Of a DNA stretch of 64,000 nucleotides, positions 30,629 through 38,775 are shown in pieces. A program made the position numbers and the translations under genes. Numbering within the stretch: the first letter of the stretch is position 1; every line of letters begins with the position of its first letter. This DNA comes from Verrucomicrobium sp. BvORR106. GTDB taxonomy: Bacteria; Verrucomicrobiota; Verrucomicrobiia; Verrucomicrobiales; Verrucomicrobiaceae. The stretch covers positions 48,262-112,261 of the forward strand of contig NZ_BATR01000053.1 of the NCBI RefSeq assembly GCF_000739655.1, given 5' to 3'. The notes beneath the pieces are model-generated. The model saw only the letters and a program-made list of their open reading frames with translations, was not told the origin of the DNA and ran no database searches.

Positions 30629-30711
30629 GCGGCTGGCCGGGATACGTTTGCCATGACCCGGTAGTGGGGCAAATCGTCTCTGAGCTATGCGATTTACGGC
30701 GCAGCCAAGTG

Positions 30712-30927
30712 TCAGTGGCGCCTGCGTTTCAGCACGGCGTTCACGTACTTGGATCCTCCCTTCACCTTCTCGATGTCGAAGACCGAGACCAGTTCCCAGC
30801 CCTCGGCGCCCAGCCGGTTGAGTTCACTCAGCAGCGGTTCGGTGTCGAATTCCGTGCCGGAGAGGAACCTGGATTCCGTCTTCATTTTGAGGATGTGGTA
30901 CTCCCAAGTGACTGGAGATTCGCTCAT
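30712..30927 (-). CDS. Small DUF4177-like protein
   Basis: The protein is 71 aa from ATG 30927 (MSESPVTWEYHILKMKT); a longer frame to 30957 adds ten residues unlike the family. The pattern WEYHILKMKT, then LNRLGAEGWELVSVFDIE and a basic end (VNAVLKRRRH), is that of DUF4177 proteins: short alpha/beta proteins with a conserved G-x-E-G-W-E-L. The function is unknown. It is probably cytoplasmic and transcribed alone. Confidence 0.8.
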   Translation of the reverse strand: MSESPVTWEYHILKMKTESRFLSGTEFDTEPLLSELNRLGAEGWELVSVFDIEKVKGGSKYVNAVLKRRRH

Positions 30928-30998
30928 GATGCATCCGAGAGTAGCGATCTGATGCAAGGCATGTCAATTCTTCATGCCAGTGGGACAGGCCTGATTCA

Positions 30999-31190
30999 TT
31001 AGCTTTGACGTGGTTGCTGCTGACCCCAGCGACCGCCATAGTGAATACGCTCGTGGCGCACTTGCGTGAACGTGGGGTTGATGACGGTGGGAGGGTTGAG
31101 GAAATGCTCGTAGGCCAGGCACATTTGCAGGCCTGCCTCCGTAGCGCTGGAGCTCGTCGGAGCGGCATGCGGGGACATTGTGCTTGCCAT
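30999..31190 (-). CDS. Possible small protein of unknown function
   Basis: A 63-codon frame starts at ATG 31190. Third codon positions are GC-rich, as in neighbouring genes, and the C-terminus is polar (HERIHYGGRWGQQQPRQS). There is no known domain, signal or membrane segment. It is divergent from the antitoxin gene at 31243. Codon bias is the only support. Confidence 0.3.
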   Translation of the reverse strand: MASTMSPHAAPTSSSATEAGLQMCLAYEHFLNPPTVINPTFTQVRHERIHYGGRWGQQQPRQS

Positions 31191-31242
31191 GCTCTCATGG
31201 AGAGGTTAGCATGGAATTGCATGTTTAAGTCATGCTTGTGAT

Positions 31243-31518
31243 ATGCAGTTTCAGCTCGAAGACATTCATCCCCTGACTGACTTTCAGCGCAATGCGAAGG
31301 CGCATCTTGCGCGGGTCAACAAGACAGGCAGGGCTGAGGTGTTGACCGTAAACGGGAAGGCTGAGGCGGTCCTGGTTGGCAGGCGCTCCTATGAGAAAAT
31401 CATGGCGGCGATGGAGGAGCTTGAAACACTGAAGTCGATCAATCGCGGGCTGGAGGAGATGGATGCCGGTAAGACTGTCAGTGCATCGGCGGTCCATCAG
31501 AAATTGAGAAAGCTGTGA
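31243..31518 (+). CDS. Phd/YefM-family antitoxin
   Basis: The protein is 91 aa. The N-terminal half has the Phd/YefM DNA-binding fold: HPLTDFQRNAKAHLARVNKTG, then VLTVNGKAEAVLVGRRSYEKI. The C-terminal half is the charged helix that normally wraps the toxin. Antitoxins of this type repress their own operon and neutralise a ParE/RelE toxin. The toxin start (GTG 31515) overlaps the last codons, the usual coupled arrangement, but that toxin frame is broken. The antitoxin itself looks intact. Confidence 0.88.
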   Translation: MQFQLEDIHPLTDFQRNAKAHLARVNKTGRAEVLTVNGKAEAVLVGRRSYEKIMAAMEELETLKSINRGLEEMDAGKTVSASAVHQKLRKL

Positions 31519-31839
31519 GTGCGTTTGATGTTGAGTACACAGTCTCGGCCGTTGAGGAAATTGAGGAGAGCTTTCGTTGGATCCGTGAGCGAGCCCCAAT
31601 GGCTGCCGAGAAATGGAGAGAGGAATGGATCAGCAATTGAATCTTTGGCGGACAACCCTCTCAGTTGTCCCATTGACCCTGAGAGCCCCAAATTCGCCAG
31701 CGAAATCAGACTGATGCTTTTCAGGAAAAAGCGCTCGCAGATCAGAATCTACTACACAATCAGTGGAAGACGCGTGGTCATCCTCGCGGTAAGGCGGGTT
31801 TTTCGCAAGCCGTTGGACAGTGACGACTTCGCTCAGTGA
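31515..31839 (+). pseudogene. ParE/RelE-family toxin, frameshifted
   Basis: From GTG 31515 the frame reads as a ParE/RelE N-terminus (EYTVSAVEEIEESFRWIRER, then KWREEW) and stops at a TGA near 31633. The family sequence continues in another frame from about 31635: AIESLADNPLSCPIDPES, RLMLFRKKRSQIRIYY and VVILAVRRVFRKPLDSDDF, to the stop at 31839. Loss of about two bases, or gain of one, between EEW and AIESL explains the break. No slippery heptamer is obvious, so this is probably an inactivated toxin rather than programmed frameshifting. Confidence 0.82.
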
Positions 31840-31901
31840 ACTTGAACTGCTTGAGTTGAACTACCTGTTGCCCCACGTCGCATATGCTCACTCGGTCAAG
31901 C

Positions 31902-32696
31902 TTACCCGAGCGATGATTTGGAACCGGGAACGTCGAGCAAGGGGCGAATATCAGCTGCTGTTTTTGGGGCCAGAAAGGCAGGATCAGCGGCTGCTTGTCC
32001 CACGACATACAGCATGGGCAAAGTGAGGCCACAGGCGATCACGGCACCTTCATCGCCATTTGGTACTCCAACTACAATCAACACCACCAACAAGAGCATC
32101 CACAGGCCCAGAAAGAGGTGGCGCAACCAGGCTGTGACCCCCAAGGGGCGGGCAGGAGGCCAATTGAGTTGCGAGGGCAGTTCACGTCTGAGCAAGAGCA
32201 GCCAGATCAACGGGGTTGTCACTAGCGCACCGACTGCCCAGGTGATGCTCTCAGTAGCAATAGGGATCGCAATGGAATCAGCCCAGATGGGATAGTCCCA
32301 ACGACTTTGTCGGAGGCCGTAATACCATGCAGAGGCGGGCGCTCGAAAGGCCCAGAGGGACACCCAAACAACGTAGAACGTGCTTTTTCGATACTTGACG
32401 GGGAGTGAGCCAAATGCCCTAAGCCCCTGAAGTGTTAGCCAGAGGCTGATGCTCAATGACAAAAGACCCCGACCCCAATCGGACAGTACTTTGTGGGATG
32501 TTTCATGGGCGTGAAGCTGGGAATACCATTCTTCTGATTGGTTGGGCGTTGCACTCTTAGAGAGCTGATCGGCCAGACGTTGAGGGAAGCCGTCCTCCGT
32601 GTAGACCGGAATGCAGACGGCGATGAACAGTAAAGCCATCCCTGCTGCCATCAGCAGGAGGCGGAGGGTGGACGCCAGTCGTTTGAGTCGTGCCAT
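31902..32696 (-). CDS. Multi-pass membrane protein of unknown function
   Basis: The protein is 264 aa from ATG 32696 (MARLKRLASTLRLLLMAAGM); the longer frame to 32729 has a less likely N-terminus. About six hydrophobic segments are visible, including LLLMAAGMALLFIAVCIPVY, LLSLSISLWLTLQGL, ITWAVGALVTTPLIWLLLL and LFLGLWMLLLVVLIVVG. A soluble loop follows the first segment. I recognise no family. Base composition is slightly more AT-rich than the flanking genes. It faces away from the hydrolase gene at 32787 and is probably transcribed alone. Confidence 0.8.
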   Translation of the reverse strand: MARLKRLASTLRLLLMAAGMALLFIAVCIPVYTEDGFPQRLADQLSKSATPNQSEEWYSQLHAHETSHKVLSDWGRGLLSLSISLWLTLQGLRAFGSLPVKYRKSTFYVVWVSLWAFRAPASAWYYGLRQSRWDYPIWADSIAIPIATESITWAVGALVTTPLIWLLLLRRELPSQLNWPPARPLGVTAWLRHLFLGLWMLLLVVLIVVGVPNGDEGAVIACGLTLPMLYVVGQAAADPAFLAPKTAADIRPLLDVPGSKSSLG

Positions 32697-32786
32697 ACAA
32701 AATTCCCAGGCTAAGGAGGGCGTTTTCAAAGAAGTGAACGAGCGCCTGTCTGATCTGCGTAGAGTCCCCTCTCCAACTCAATTTCC

Positions 32787-33650
32787 ATGCACATTAAACG
32801 CATTCCCTCCACCGGCCTCATCGCCTTTACCGCCGGAATGATGATTTTTTCCAACGTCAACTTGTCGGCGCAAACCCCGGTCCCTGCCGGCGAGCCCACC
32901 AACGCTGATGAGGCCGCGGCCAAGAAGGCGGCCGAAGCCAGGGAGCTGATTGCCAAGTTCGCAGCGTGGAAGTCCAGTCTGCCGGAGAAACAACAGGCCT
33001 GGGAAACGGTGCTCGAAAGCAACCTGGGCAACTTCTACCTGCCCCTCTACCAAAAGGACAAGATCAAGACTCCGCCCACCCCGACGGCCTGGGACTACCT
33101 GGAAGATGACGCCAAACTTCCCCGCGTACTGCTCATCGGCGACTCTGTGTCCCGCGGCTACACGCTCGCCACCCGGGCGGCGCTCAAGGGCAAGGCCAAT
33201 GTGCATCGGGCTCCAGAGAACTGCGGCCCCACCGCCAATGGTTTGAAGAAGCTCGACATCTGGCTGGGGGAGGGGAAGTGGGATGTCATCCATTTCAACT
33301 TCGGTATCCATGATCGCGCGACTCCCAACGAGGAGTATCTGGTGCGGCTGAAGCAGATCGTGGAACGTCTCAAAAAGACGGGGGCCAAGGTGATATGGGC
33401 GACCACGACCCCCATCCCACCCGACACCAAGGACGGCCCCAAAGCCACAGAGTCGATTGAGGAGAAGAACCGGATTGCCCTGGAGTTGATGAAGAGTGAG
33501 GGCGTCGCCATTGATGATCTCTATGCCTTCATCCTTCCCCAGCTTGGCACCGTGCAGAACCCCAAGGATGTGCACTTCACCGCGCAGGGATACGAGCTGC
33601 TCGGAGGCCAGGTCGCACAGTCAGTGATTGGAGTGATCAACGCCAAGTGA
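32787..33650 (+). CDS. Secreted SGNH/GDSL-family hydrolase
   Basis: The protein is 287 aa. The N-terminus is a signal peptide (GLIAFTAGMMIFSNVNLSAQ). A helical Ala/Lys/Glu-rich stretch follows. The SGNH core starts at LPRVLLIGDSVSRGYT, with nucleophile S120; the block III equivalent is VIHFNFGIHD, and the catalytic Asp/His are in DVHFTAQGY near the C-terminus. Enzymes of this type deacylate carbohydrates or lipids outside the cytoplasm. The following gene, 38 nt downstream, is another secreted hydrolase-like protein, so they are probably cotranscribed. Confidence 0.9.
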   Translation: MHIKRIPSTGLIAFTAGMMIFSNVNLSAQTPVPAGEPTNADEAAAKKAAEARELIAKFAAWKSSLPEKQQAWETVLESNLGNFYLPLYQKDKIKTPPTPTAWDYLEDDAKLPRVLLIGDSVSRGYTLATRAALKGKANVHRAPENCGPTANGLKKLDIWLGEGKWDVIHFNFGIHDRATPNEEYLVRLKQIVERLKKTGAKVIWATTTPIPPDTKDGPKATESIEEKNRIALELMKSEGVAIDDLYAFILPQLGTVQNPKDVHFTAQGYELLGGQVAQSVIGVINAK

Positions 33651-33688
33651 GTGATCCTGCCAGATAGTTATTTCCCATTTACCCTCTC

Positions 33689-34768
33689 ATGAACATCAAG
33701 TCATTGCCCCATCTGATACCTTCCGTGTTGTTGCTGGTCGGAGCCTCCACGCTCACTGCGGCCCCTGAGCTGACCTTCAACGATCCCAAACCCCAACGGT
33801 ACGAACTCACCGCACGAGCCAGCCAGATCGACCCCCGGGCCAAAGAACATCCGGAACTGGAGTTCGTCTTCACCAAGAAGGACAAGCCGGCCGATACGGA
33901 ACGGGCCATGGTGGATACCCGGGTGAAGCCCCAGGGCAAGCTGGTCATCTGGCTCATGGGATACAACGGTGGTCTGTTCGAGCGCATTTCCAGCTACGGG
34001 TTGCACGGCATCCAGGTGCACTATGCCAATGGCTGGTTTGGGAAGTTCTCCAAACTCGCGCCTGCGGATGATGACAAGTATCTGGGCAAGATCCGCCTGG
34101 AAGCAGCCACCGGTGAGGACTTCAGCCCGGCGGTGGAAATCCCCAAGCCCGACGGCATGATGGAGCGTTCCTACCAGTTCGTGAAATGGCTCGCCAAGGA
34201 GAACCCCCAGGGCAGGTGGGAGACCTTCCTCACCGAGGACGGCAAAGGCCTGCGTTGGGACAAGGTGATCATCTCCGGTGCCTCCCACGGGGCCACCACC
34301 GCGGCCCGCTTTGCCAAACATCAAAGGGTGGACCGCGTGGTCATGTTCTGCGGCCCGCGTGATCAGCTGGAGACCTGGCAGGGCCTTCCTTCCGCCACGC
34401 CGGAGAACCGCTATTTTGGCTTCAGCCATGTTCTCGACGGAGGCTGGACAGGGGATCACTACTGCCGCTCCTGGGAGATGATCGGTTTGCACCAGTTCGG
34501 GCCCATTGTGAACGTGGACCAGGTCAAGGCTCCCTATGGCAATACTCGCCGCCTCATCACGGATGCGGACGTGAAGAACGACGCCAACAAAGCCCACGGC
34601 AGCGTGACGCCGGGAGGCTCCGCGGTGAAGAACGCCGCAGGCGAATTCATCCACGAAGACGTCTGGCGTTATCTCTTCAACCAGCCGGTGGACGCCGTGG
34701 GGCAGCCCGTGCCCGCTGATGCAGATTGCGAGAAAGACCTGCGTGGCAAAGAGAAGAAGGCCAAGTAG
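33689..34768 (+). CDS. Secreted alpha/beta-hydrolase-like protein
   Basis: The protein is 359 aa with a signal peptide (LIPSVLLLVGASTLTAAP). A central segment VIISGASHGATTAARFAKH has the nucleophile elbow G-x-S-x-G (GASHG, S199) of alpha/beta hydrolases. Upstream, LVIWLMGYNGG could form the oxyanion region. The sequence resembles a planctomycete/verrucomicrobial family of secreted hydrolases of unknown substrate. It ends in a Lys-rich tail and is convergent with the sulfatase gene. It is likely in one operon with the SGNH hydrolase before it. The substrate is not predictable from the sequence. Confidence 0.82.
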   Translation: MNIKSLPHLIPSVLLLVGASTLTAAPELTFNDPKPQRYELTARASQIDPRAKEHPELEFVFTKKDKPADTERAMVDTRVKPQGKLVIWLMGYNGGLFERISSYGLHGIQVHYANGWFGKFSKLAPADDDKYLGKIRLEAATGEDFSPAVEIPKPDGMMERSYQFVKWLAKENPQGRWETFLTEDGKGLRWDKVIISGASHGATTAARFAKHQRVDRVVMFCGPRDQLETWQGLPSATPENRYFGFSHVLDGGWTGDHYCRSWEMIGLHQFGPIVNVDQVKAPYGNTRRLITDADVKNDANKAHGSVTPGGSAVKNAAGEFIHEDVWRYLFNQPVDAVGQPVPADADCEKDLRGKEKKAK

Positions 34769-34794
34769 TCCGGTGATGGGGGCGGACCGCTACT
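34764..34794. terminator. Imperfect hairpin between convergent genes
   Basis: The arms AGTAG-TCCG (34764-34772) and CGGA, three unpaired bases, CTACT (34783-34794) can pair. Both stop codons of the convergent pair fall in the outer arms. There is no U-tract, so its role as a terminator is weakly supported. Confidence 0.3.
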
Positions 34795-36139
34795 CCGGCT
34801 TCTGCCAGGGTACGGCTCCGCCCATTTGAATGTGTCGACGCAATGCTGTCGAAAGCTCCCGGCTGACCTTGGGAGCTTTCCCCATGGCATTGCGTTCCTC
34901 CTTGGGATCGTCCTTCAGGTTGTAGAGTTCCAGTGGGAAAAAGGGTCCGTTTTGCATGAGTTTCCAGCCGTCTTTGATGATGGCCTCATAGCTTTTGCCG
35001 CCGTATTCAGGGCCGCCTTCACGGCGCACGAAATAGAGCTCGCGGCCCTCCGGCATTGGCTGCCCTTTCAACGCGGAGGCCAGACTTACCGCATCCGTGC
35101 CCGCTGGTTGCGCAACACCAGCGAGTTCAAGGAAAGTGGCGCCGCTGTCGAATCCCAGTCCGGCATAGTCCTGGCGTGACCCTGCGGTGACATGCCCCGG
35201 CCAGCGCACCAGAAAGGGCACGCGCAGCCCGCCGTCGTAGTGGTCCTGCTTTCCTCCCCGCCACGGGAGGTTGCTCTGGCCGTGAGGCAGGGATCCTCCA
35301 TTGTCAGCGGTGAAAACGACGACCGTGTTTTGTGCCAGCCCCGTTTCGTCCAGCGTCTTCAGCACCTGGCCGATGCGGTCATCCAGGTGCTCGACAAACG
35401 CCACATTGGTCGCCCGCTTTTCTTCCAGGTCCGCATGTCGTTGCTTCACCCGATCCAGCCATTCCTGCGGCGGCTCGATGGGGAAGTGCGGTGCGTTGAA
35501 GGCGAGATAGAGGAAGAACGGCTTGTCCGCGTTCGATGCACGGGATTTGAGATAGTCGTCGGCCCACTGGCTGAAGAGATCCGTGGCATGCCCCTCAGGC
35601 TGGATGACCTCCTGGTTGTGGCGCATGTAGTTGTTTCCATGACGCAGGTGGGTCGTGTAGCTGTCCATCATGTCTCCCAGAAAACCGTGGAAGAGATCAA
35701 ATCCACGTTCATTTGGCAGATTGGGGGATTCCAGCCCCAGATGCCATTTGCCGATTGCCGCCGTATGATAGCCAACGTCATGCAATCGGTTGGCCAGAGT
35801 CGGGAGATTGGGTTTCAGGTATCCCCAGGTGTTCTCCGGTTGCGTACGAATCACCCCCGGTACCCCTGCCCGGTCGGGATAGAGTCCGGTCAGGATGGCG
35901 GCCCGGCTGGGTGAGCACACCGTGCAGTTCGCCCGCATGTTGGTGAAGAGCATGCCTTCCTTTGCCAGGCTGTCGATGTGGGGCGTCTGCACGTCCTTGG
36001 CGCCGTAGGCCGAGACATCGCCATAGCCGTGATCATCGGTGATGATGAGGAGGAAGTTGGGGCGTGTGGCCGCGGGGAGATGGGCCGCGGTGGAGGCAAG
36101 GCATGCCAAGGCCAGGATCAGGAGTCGGAGCGGGAGCAT
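34790..36139 (-). CDS. Secreted S1-family sulfatase
   Basis: The protein is 449 aa from ATG 36139, which gives a signal peptide (LLILALACLASTAAHLPAA); the frame extends far upstream without family sequence. Calcium ligands D35-D36 are in LIITDDHGYGDV. The formylglycine site is CSPSR (C75), a Cys-type motif that needs the FGE enzyme, which is not in this window. KWHLG and VVFTADNGG are also present. The length suits arylsulfatases and GalNAc-sulfatases. It is the last of five sulfatase genes read in the same direction, separated from the other four by the RAYT element at 36325-37060. Confidence 0.93.
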   Translation of the reverse strand: MLPLRLLILALACLASTAAHLPAATRPNFLLIITDDHGYGDVSAYGAKDVQTPHIDSLAKEGMLFTNMRANCTVCSPSRAAILTGLYPDRAGVPGVIRTQPENTWGYLKPNLPTLANRLHDVGYHTAAIGKWHLGLESPNLPNERGFDLFHGFLGDMMDSYTTHLRHGNNYMRHNQEVIQPEGHATDLFSQWADDYLKSRASNADKPFFLYLAFNAPHFPIEPPQEWLDRVKQRHADLEEKRATNVAFVEHLDDRIGQVLKTLDETGLAQNTVVVFTADNGGSLPHGQSNLPWRGGKQDHYDGGLRVPFLVRWPGHVTAGSRQDYAGLGFDSGATFLELAGVAQPAGTDAVSLASALKGQPMPEGRELYFVRREGGPEYGGKSYEAIIKDGWKLMQNGPFFPLELYNLKDDPKEERNAMGKAPKVSRELSTALRRHIQMGGAVPWQKPE

Positions 36140-36324
36140 GGATGAGGGGAAGCGTGAAGGTGCGGACGTCGGGAGGACGAAGAATGAGTGGGTGTTCAAC
36201 GGAGGTCGTAGGGCGGGCATTTCAGGAGAGATGGGGAGGGGATTGGGTGGTAACAGAGATGAGATCCACAATCGCGCACTCAGGCTCCAAAAGGCCAAGT
36301 TCCTTTGAGACCGGATTGAATCCC

Positions 36325-36429
36325 GAACCCCGAAGGGGATCCGTAACACAGCCCAACGTTGGACGAGCCTTAAGCGAGTCAACGTTGGGTGTATTCAAAG
36401 AGAAACGTCAACCTTGAAAAGGTTGTGTA
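36325..36429 (+). repeat. Left three-hairpin repeat of the RAYT element
   Basis: From outside in: a tri-loop hairpin at 36328-36338 (CCCC/GGGG); a 13-nt spacer ending ACACAG; a long hairpin at 36352-36389 closed by CCCAACGTT/AACGTTGGG; a 20-nt spacer; and a tri-loop hairpin at 36410-36424 (AACCTT/AAGGTT). Confidence 0.88.
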
Positions 36430-36471
36430 GATGCTGCATCACATTGACCGTCGCCTTTCCCCTCCGATTCG

Positions 36472-36927
36472 ATGGCCCAGTCCTTTTCAGCAATCTATCC
36501 TCATTCGGTTTTCTCAACCAGAGAGAGGCGTCAGTATTTCAAAGATGCCATTCTCCGAGGGGAACTTCACGCATTTCTAGGAGGCGTGGCCAGAACCTTG
36601 GAGTGCACACCTCTACAGATTGGTGGTGTTGAAGATCACGTGCATCTTTTGATTCGGGTCACACGCACTTTGTCGACTGCGGAGATCGTTAAGGAACTCA
36701 AACGTCATTCCAACGTCTGGTTCAAAGAGAAATCACCTGAACATGCCGACTTCTCTTGGCAGGGCGGGTACGCTGCTTTTTCGGTGAGTGTCTCGAGTAT
36801 TGATGCGGTGCGCCGGTACATTGAGAATCAAGAGGAGCATCACAAGAAAGTTGATTTCAAGGACGAGCTCCGTGCATTGTTGAAACGACACGGCGTCGAG
36901 TGGGACGAGCGGTATGCATGGGATTGA
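36472..36927 (+). CDS. REP-associated tyrosine transposase (IS200/IS605 TnpA-like)
   Basis: The protein is 151 aa, close to the usual TnpA length. The HUH metal motif is HVH (H56, H58) in GGVEDHVHLLIRV, and the nucleophilic tyrosine is Y116 in DAVRRYIENQEEHHKK. FSWQGGYAAFSVS is a further family signature. Y1 enzymes cut and rejoin single-stranded DNA at hairpin-bearing ends; RAYT members mobilise dispersed REP-like repeats. The gene is complete and appears functional. The flanking hairpins start 42 nt before the ATG and 24 nt after the stop. Confidence 0.92.
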   Translation: MAQSFSAIYPHSVFSTRERRQYFKDAILRGELHAFLGGVARTLECTPLQIGGVEDHVHLLIRVTRTLSTAEIVKELKRHSNVWFKEKSPEHADFSWQGGYAAFSVSVSSIDAVRRYIENQEEHHKKVDFKDELRALLKRHGVEWDERYAWD

Positions 36928-36951
36928 GGTGCGTGATAGGCGGGGAGCGTG

Positions 36952-37060
36952 TACACAACCTTTTCAAGGTTGAAAATGCTCTTGAAGGCTACCCACCGTT
37001 TGCTCGCTTGAGGCTCGCCAACGGTGGGCTGTGTTACGGATCCCCGCTGGGGATCGGTTC
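36952..37060 (-). repeat. Right three-hairpin repeat of the RAYT element
   Basis: This is the inverted counterpart of 36325-36429. From inside out: AACCTT/AAGGTT at 36957-36971; a 20-nt spacer; a long hairpin at 36992-37028 closed by CCCACCGTT/AACGGTGGG; a 13-nt spacer; and a tri-loop CCCC/GGGG hairpin at 37042-37052. The stems differ from the left copy by paired changes. The outermost hairpin ends 24 bp before the neighbouring sulfatase stop codon. Confidence 0.88.
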
Positions 37061-37076
37061 AAATGGGATTTGGATT

Positions 37077-38738
37077 CTAGTTGCCCGGTGCCGCCGCCTT
37101 CTTCCTCCCTGCCCCACGCTTGGCTTCAGCGTCATTCAACGGCCCGGACATCGGTGGGGTCTCGAAGAACTTTCCATCGTCCACCAACCTTGGATCGCCG
37201 GTGCGTTGCAACTCATCCAACAACCGCTTCTCCAATCCTGCTTTCACCGCGGCATAGGTCGGATCCTCGGCCACGTTCTTGGTCTGGTGCGGGTCCTTTT
37301 TCAGGTCATAAAGCTCCACGCGCGGACGCTTGCCATACACCCAGTCGAAATGGGCCTTCCATTCGGGCGTGTTGCGCTGACCCACCAGCCAGGCCTTGGT
37401 GGGGCCGGAATCCTCATCGGGCAGGGTGGCCCGGGTCTCGTCTCTTATTTCCTCGTACGTTGGTGGGTCGGCGCTGTCGAGGCGATACGGGTCGCCCATG
37501 GGATAGCGGTCGGGTTTGAAGTTGATGATCAAAAGGTGATCCGCAGTGTGGATGGCCCGCTGCGGATAGGGCATGTAGTCGGCCCGGGCGTTTTCCACAT
37601 GGCGTTCGCGTCCGGTCACCACCCAGGTGCGGCTCTCATCCACCTGGCCTGATTTGTCAGACTTCAATATCGACCACAGACTCTTCCCGGTCATGACTTC
37701 CGGCACAGCCACGCCGCCGGTTTCGAGGAAGGTCGGTGCGAGGTCGGGGAGGTTCACGAAGTCGTCCACCACGCGTCCGCCCTTCACGCCCGGTCCGGCG
37801 ATAGCCAGGCTCACTCCGGTGCCGAAGTCGTAGAGGTTGCATTTGCCATGAGGGAATCCGGGGGCGCCATGATCGCCGCTGATGACGATGAGTGTGTTTT
37901 CCAGTTCACCTCGTTTGGTGAGGTCTTCTACGAGCAGGCCGATGGCGTTGTCCAGAGCCTGGATTTCGCCGAAGTAGTCCGCCAGATCTTCCCGCACCTC
38001 TGGCACGTCTGGGAGGAACGGTGGCATCTTGCCCTTCAGCGTGTCGGGATCGATCTGCCACAAGGCTTTGCCGCTGCCCTGCTGCCAGGAGCGATGCACG
38101 TTGGTAGGGCCAAACCAGTAACAGAAGGGCGTGCCGGGTTCCCGGGCGGAGAGGAAGTCGCGGAAGTTGCCCAGCACCTCATGATAGAGCTCCTGCTTTG
38201 CTGCTTCCGCGTCTTTGCCCTGAGCCACCATGGCGGTGACATTCTGAGAGAACTTGTTGAACCGTCCACCCGCTTTCTGGAAGGCGTACTTCTGCCCTCC
38301 GTAGGGGGCATCGGCGGGGGTGCCGGGGCCCCATACCTTGTAGGTCTTGCCAATGTGGTAGCCGGCGTCCTTCAACAGCAAGGGATAGGAGGGGATCTTC
38401 TCATCCCACACGGCCCCACGCAGAATGGCACCGCGACCCGTGCGCCAGAAATACTGTCCGGAAAGCAGCGAACTGCGGCAGGGCGTGCACGAGGGGGCGT
38501 TGACATGGGCATTGCGAAACAAGACCCCTTCACGTGCGATTCGGTCGAAGTTAGGAGTGCGAACCACGTCATTGAGTCCGCCGGGTCCATTGACCTCCGA
38601 GTAGATGCTGGCGTAGCGGCCCCAGTCATCAGCAAAGATGAAGAGGATGTTGGGACGTTTGGTTTCCGCGCCTTTCAGGCAAGGAGTTGCCCACATGCCC
38701 AGGCAGAGGGCGGCGAAGAAGAGCGAGAAGAATTTCAT
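37077..38738 (-). CDS. Secreted S1-family sulfatase, heparan N-sulfatase-like
   Basis: The protein is 553 aa from ATG 38738 (signal peptide MKFFSLFFAALCLGMWATP). Metal ligands are in FIFADDWGRYAS. The formylglycine motif is CTPCR (C84), with Cys in place of the usual Ser or Thr before the Arg. LIVISGDHGAPGFPHGK follows. Compared with the other sulfatases here it is longer, and it resembles the S1_8/sulfamidase group. The C-terminus is Lys/Ala-rich. It starts 37 nt after the previous sulfatase stop, in the same operon. FGE must be supplied from elsewhere in the genome. Confidence 0.93.
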   Translation of the reverse strand: MKFFSLFFAALCLGMWATPCLKGAETKRPNILFIFADDWGRYASIYSEVNGPGGLNDVVRTPNFDRIAREGVLFRNAHVNAPSCTPCRSSLLSGQYFWRTGRGAILRGAVWDEKIPSYPLLLKDAGYHIGKTYKVWGPGTPADAPYGGQKYAFQKAGGRFNKFSQNVTAMVAQGKDAEAAKQELYHEVLGNFRDFLSAREPGTPFCYWFGPTNVHRSWQQGSGKALWQIDPDTLKGKMPPFLPDVPEVREDLADYFGEIQALDNAIGLLVEDLTKRGELENTLIVISGDHGAPGFPHGKCNLYDFGTGVSLAIAGPGVKGGRVVDDFVNLPDLAPTFLETGGVAVPEVMTGKSLWSILKSDKSGQVDESRTWVVTGRERHVENARADYMPYPQRAIHTADHLLIINFKPDRYPMGDPYRLDSADPPTYEEIRDETRATLPDEDSGPTKAWLVGQRNTPEWKAHFDWVYGKRPRVELYDLKKDPHQTKNVAEDPTYAAVKAGLEKRLLDELQRTGDPRLVDDGKFFETPPMSGPLNDAEAKRGAGRKKAAAPGN

Positions 38739-38775
38739 AGTGACGGAGAAAGGGGGACGGTGCGGAGATGGGCCT

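Larger units (their letters stand above)
36325..37060 (+). mobile_element. RAYT element: IS200-like transposase between three-hairpin inverted repeats
   Basis: A single Y1 transposase gene (36472-36927) is bracketed by two long, imperfect inverted repeats (36325-36429 and 36952-37060). Each repeat folds into three hairpins in the same order. The unit lies between two sulfatase genes on the strand opposite to theirs. It has the shape of a REP-associated tyrosine transposase locus rather than a classical IS with terminal direct repeats. No target duplication was identified. Confidence 0.8.

Noticed and set aside
31515..31839. Programmed frameshift in the ParE/RelE toxin
   Set aside because: No slippery heptamer or downstream stem was recognised near 31633; simple inactivation is more likely.
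36325..37060. CRISPR-like array of repeats
   Set aside because: The repeats are inverted pairs around a transposase gene, not evenly spaced direct repeats with unique spacers.
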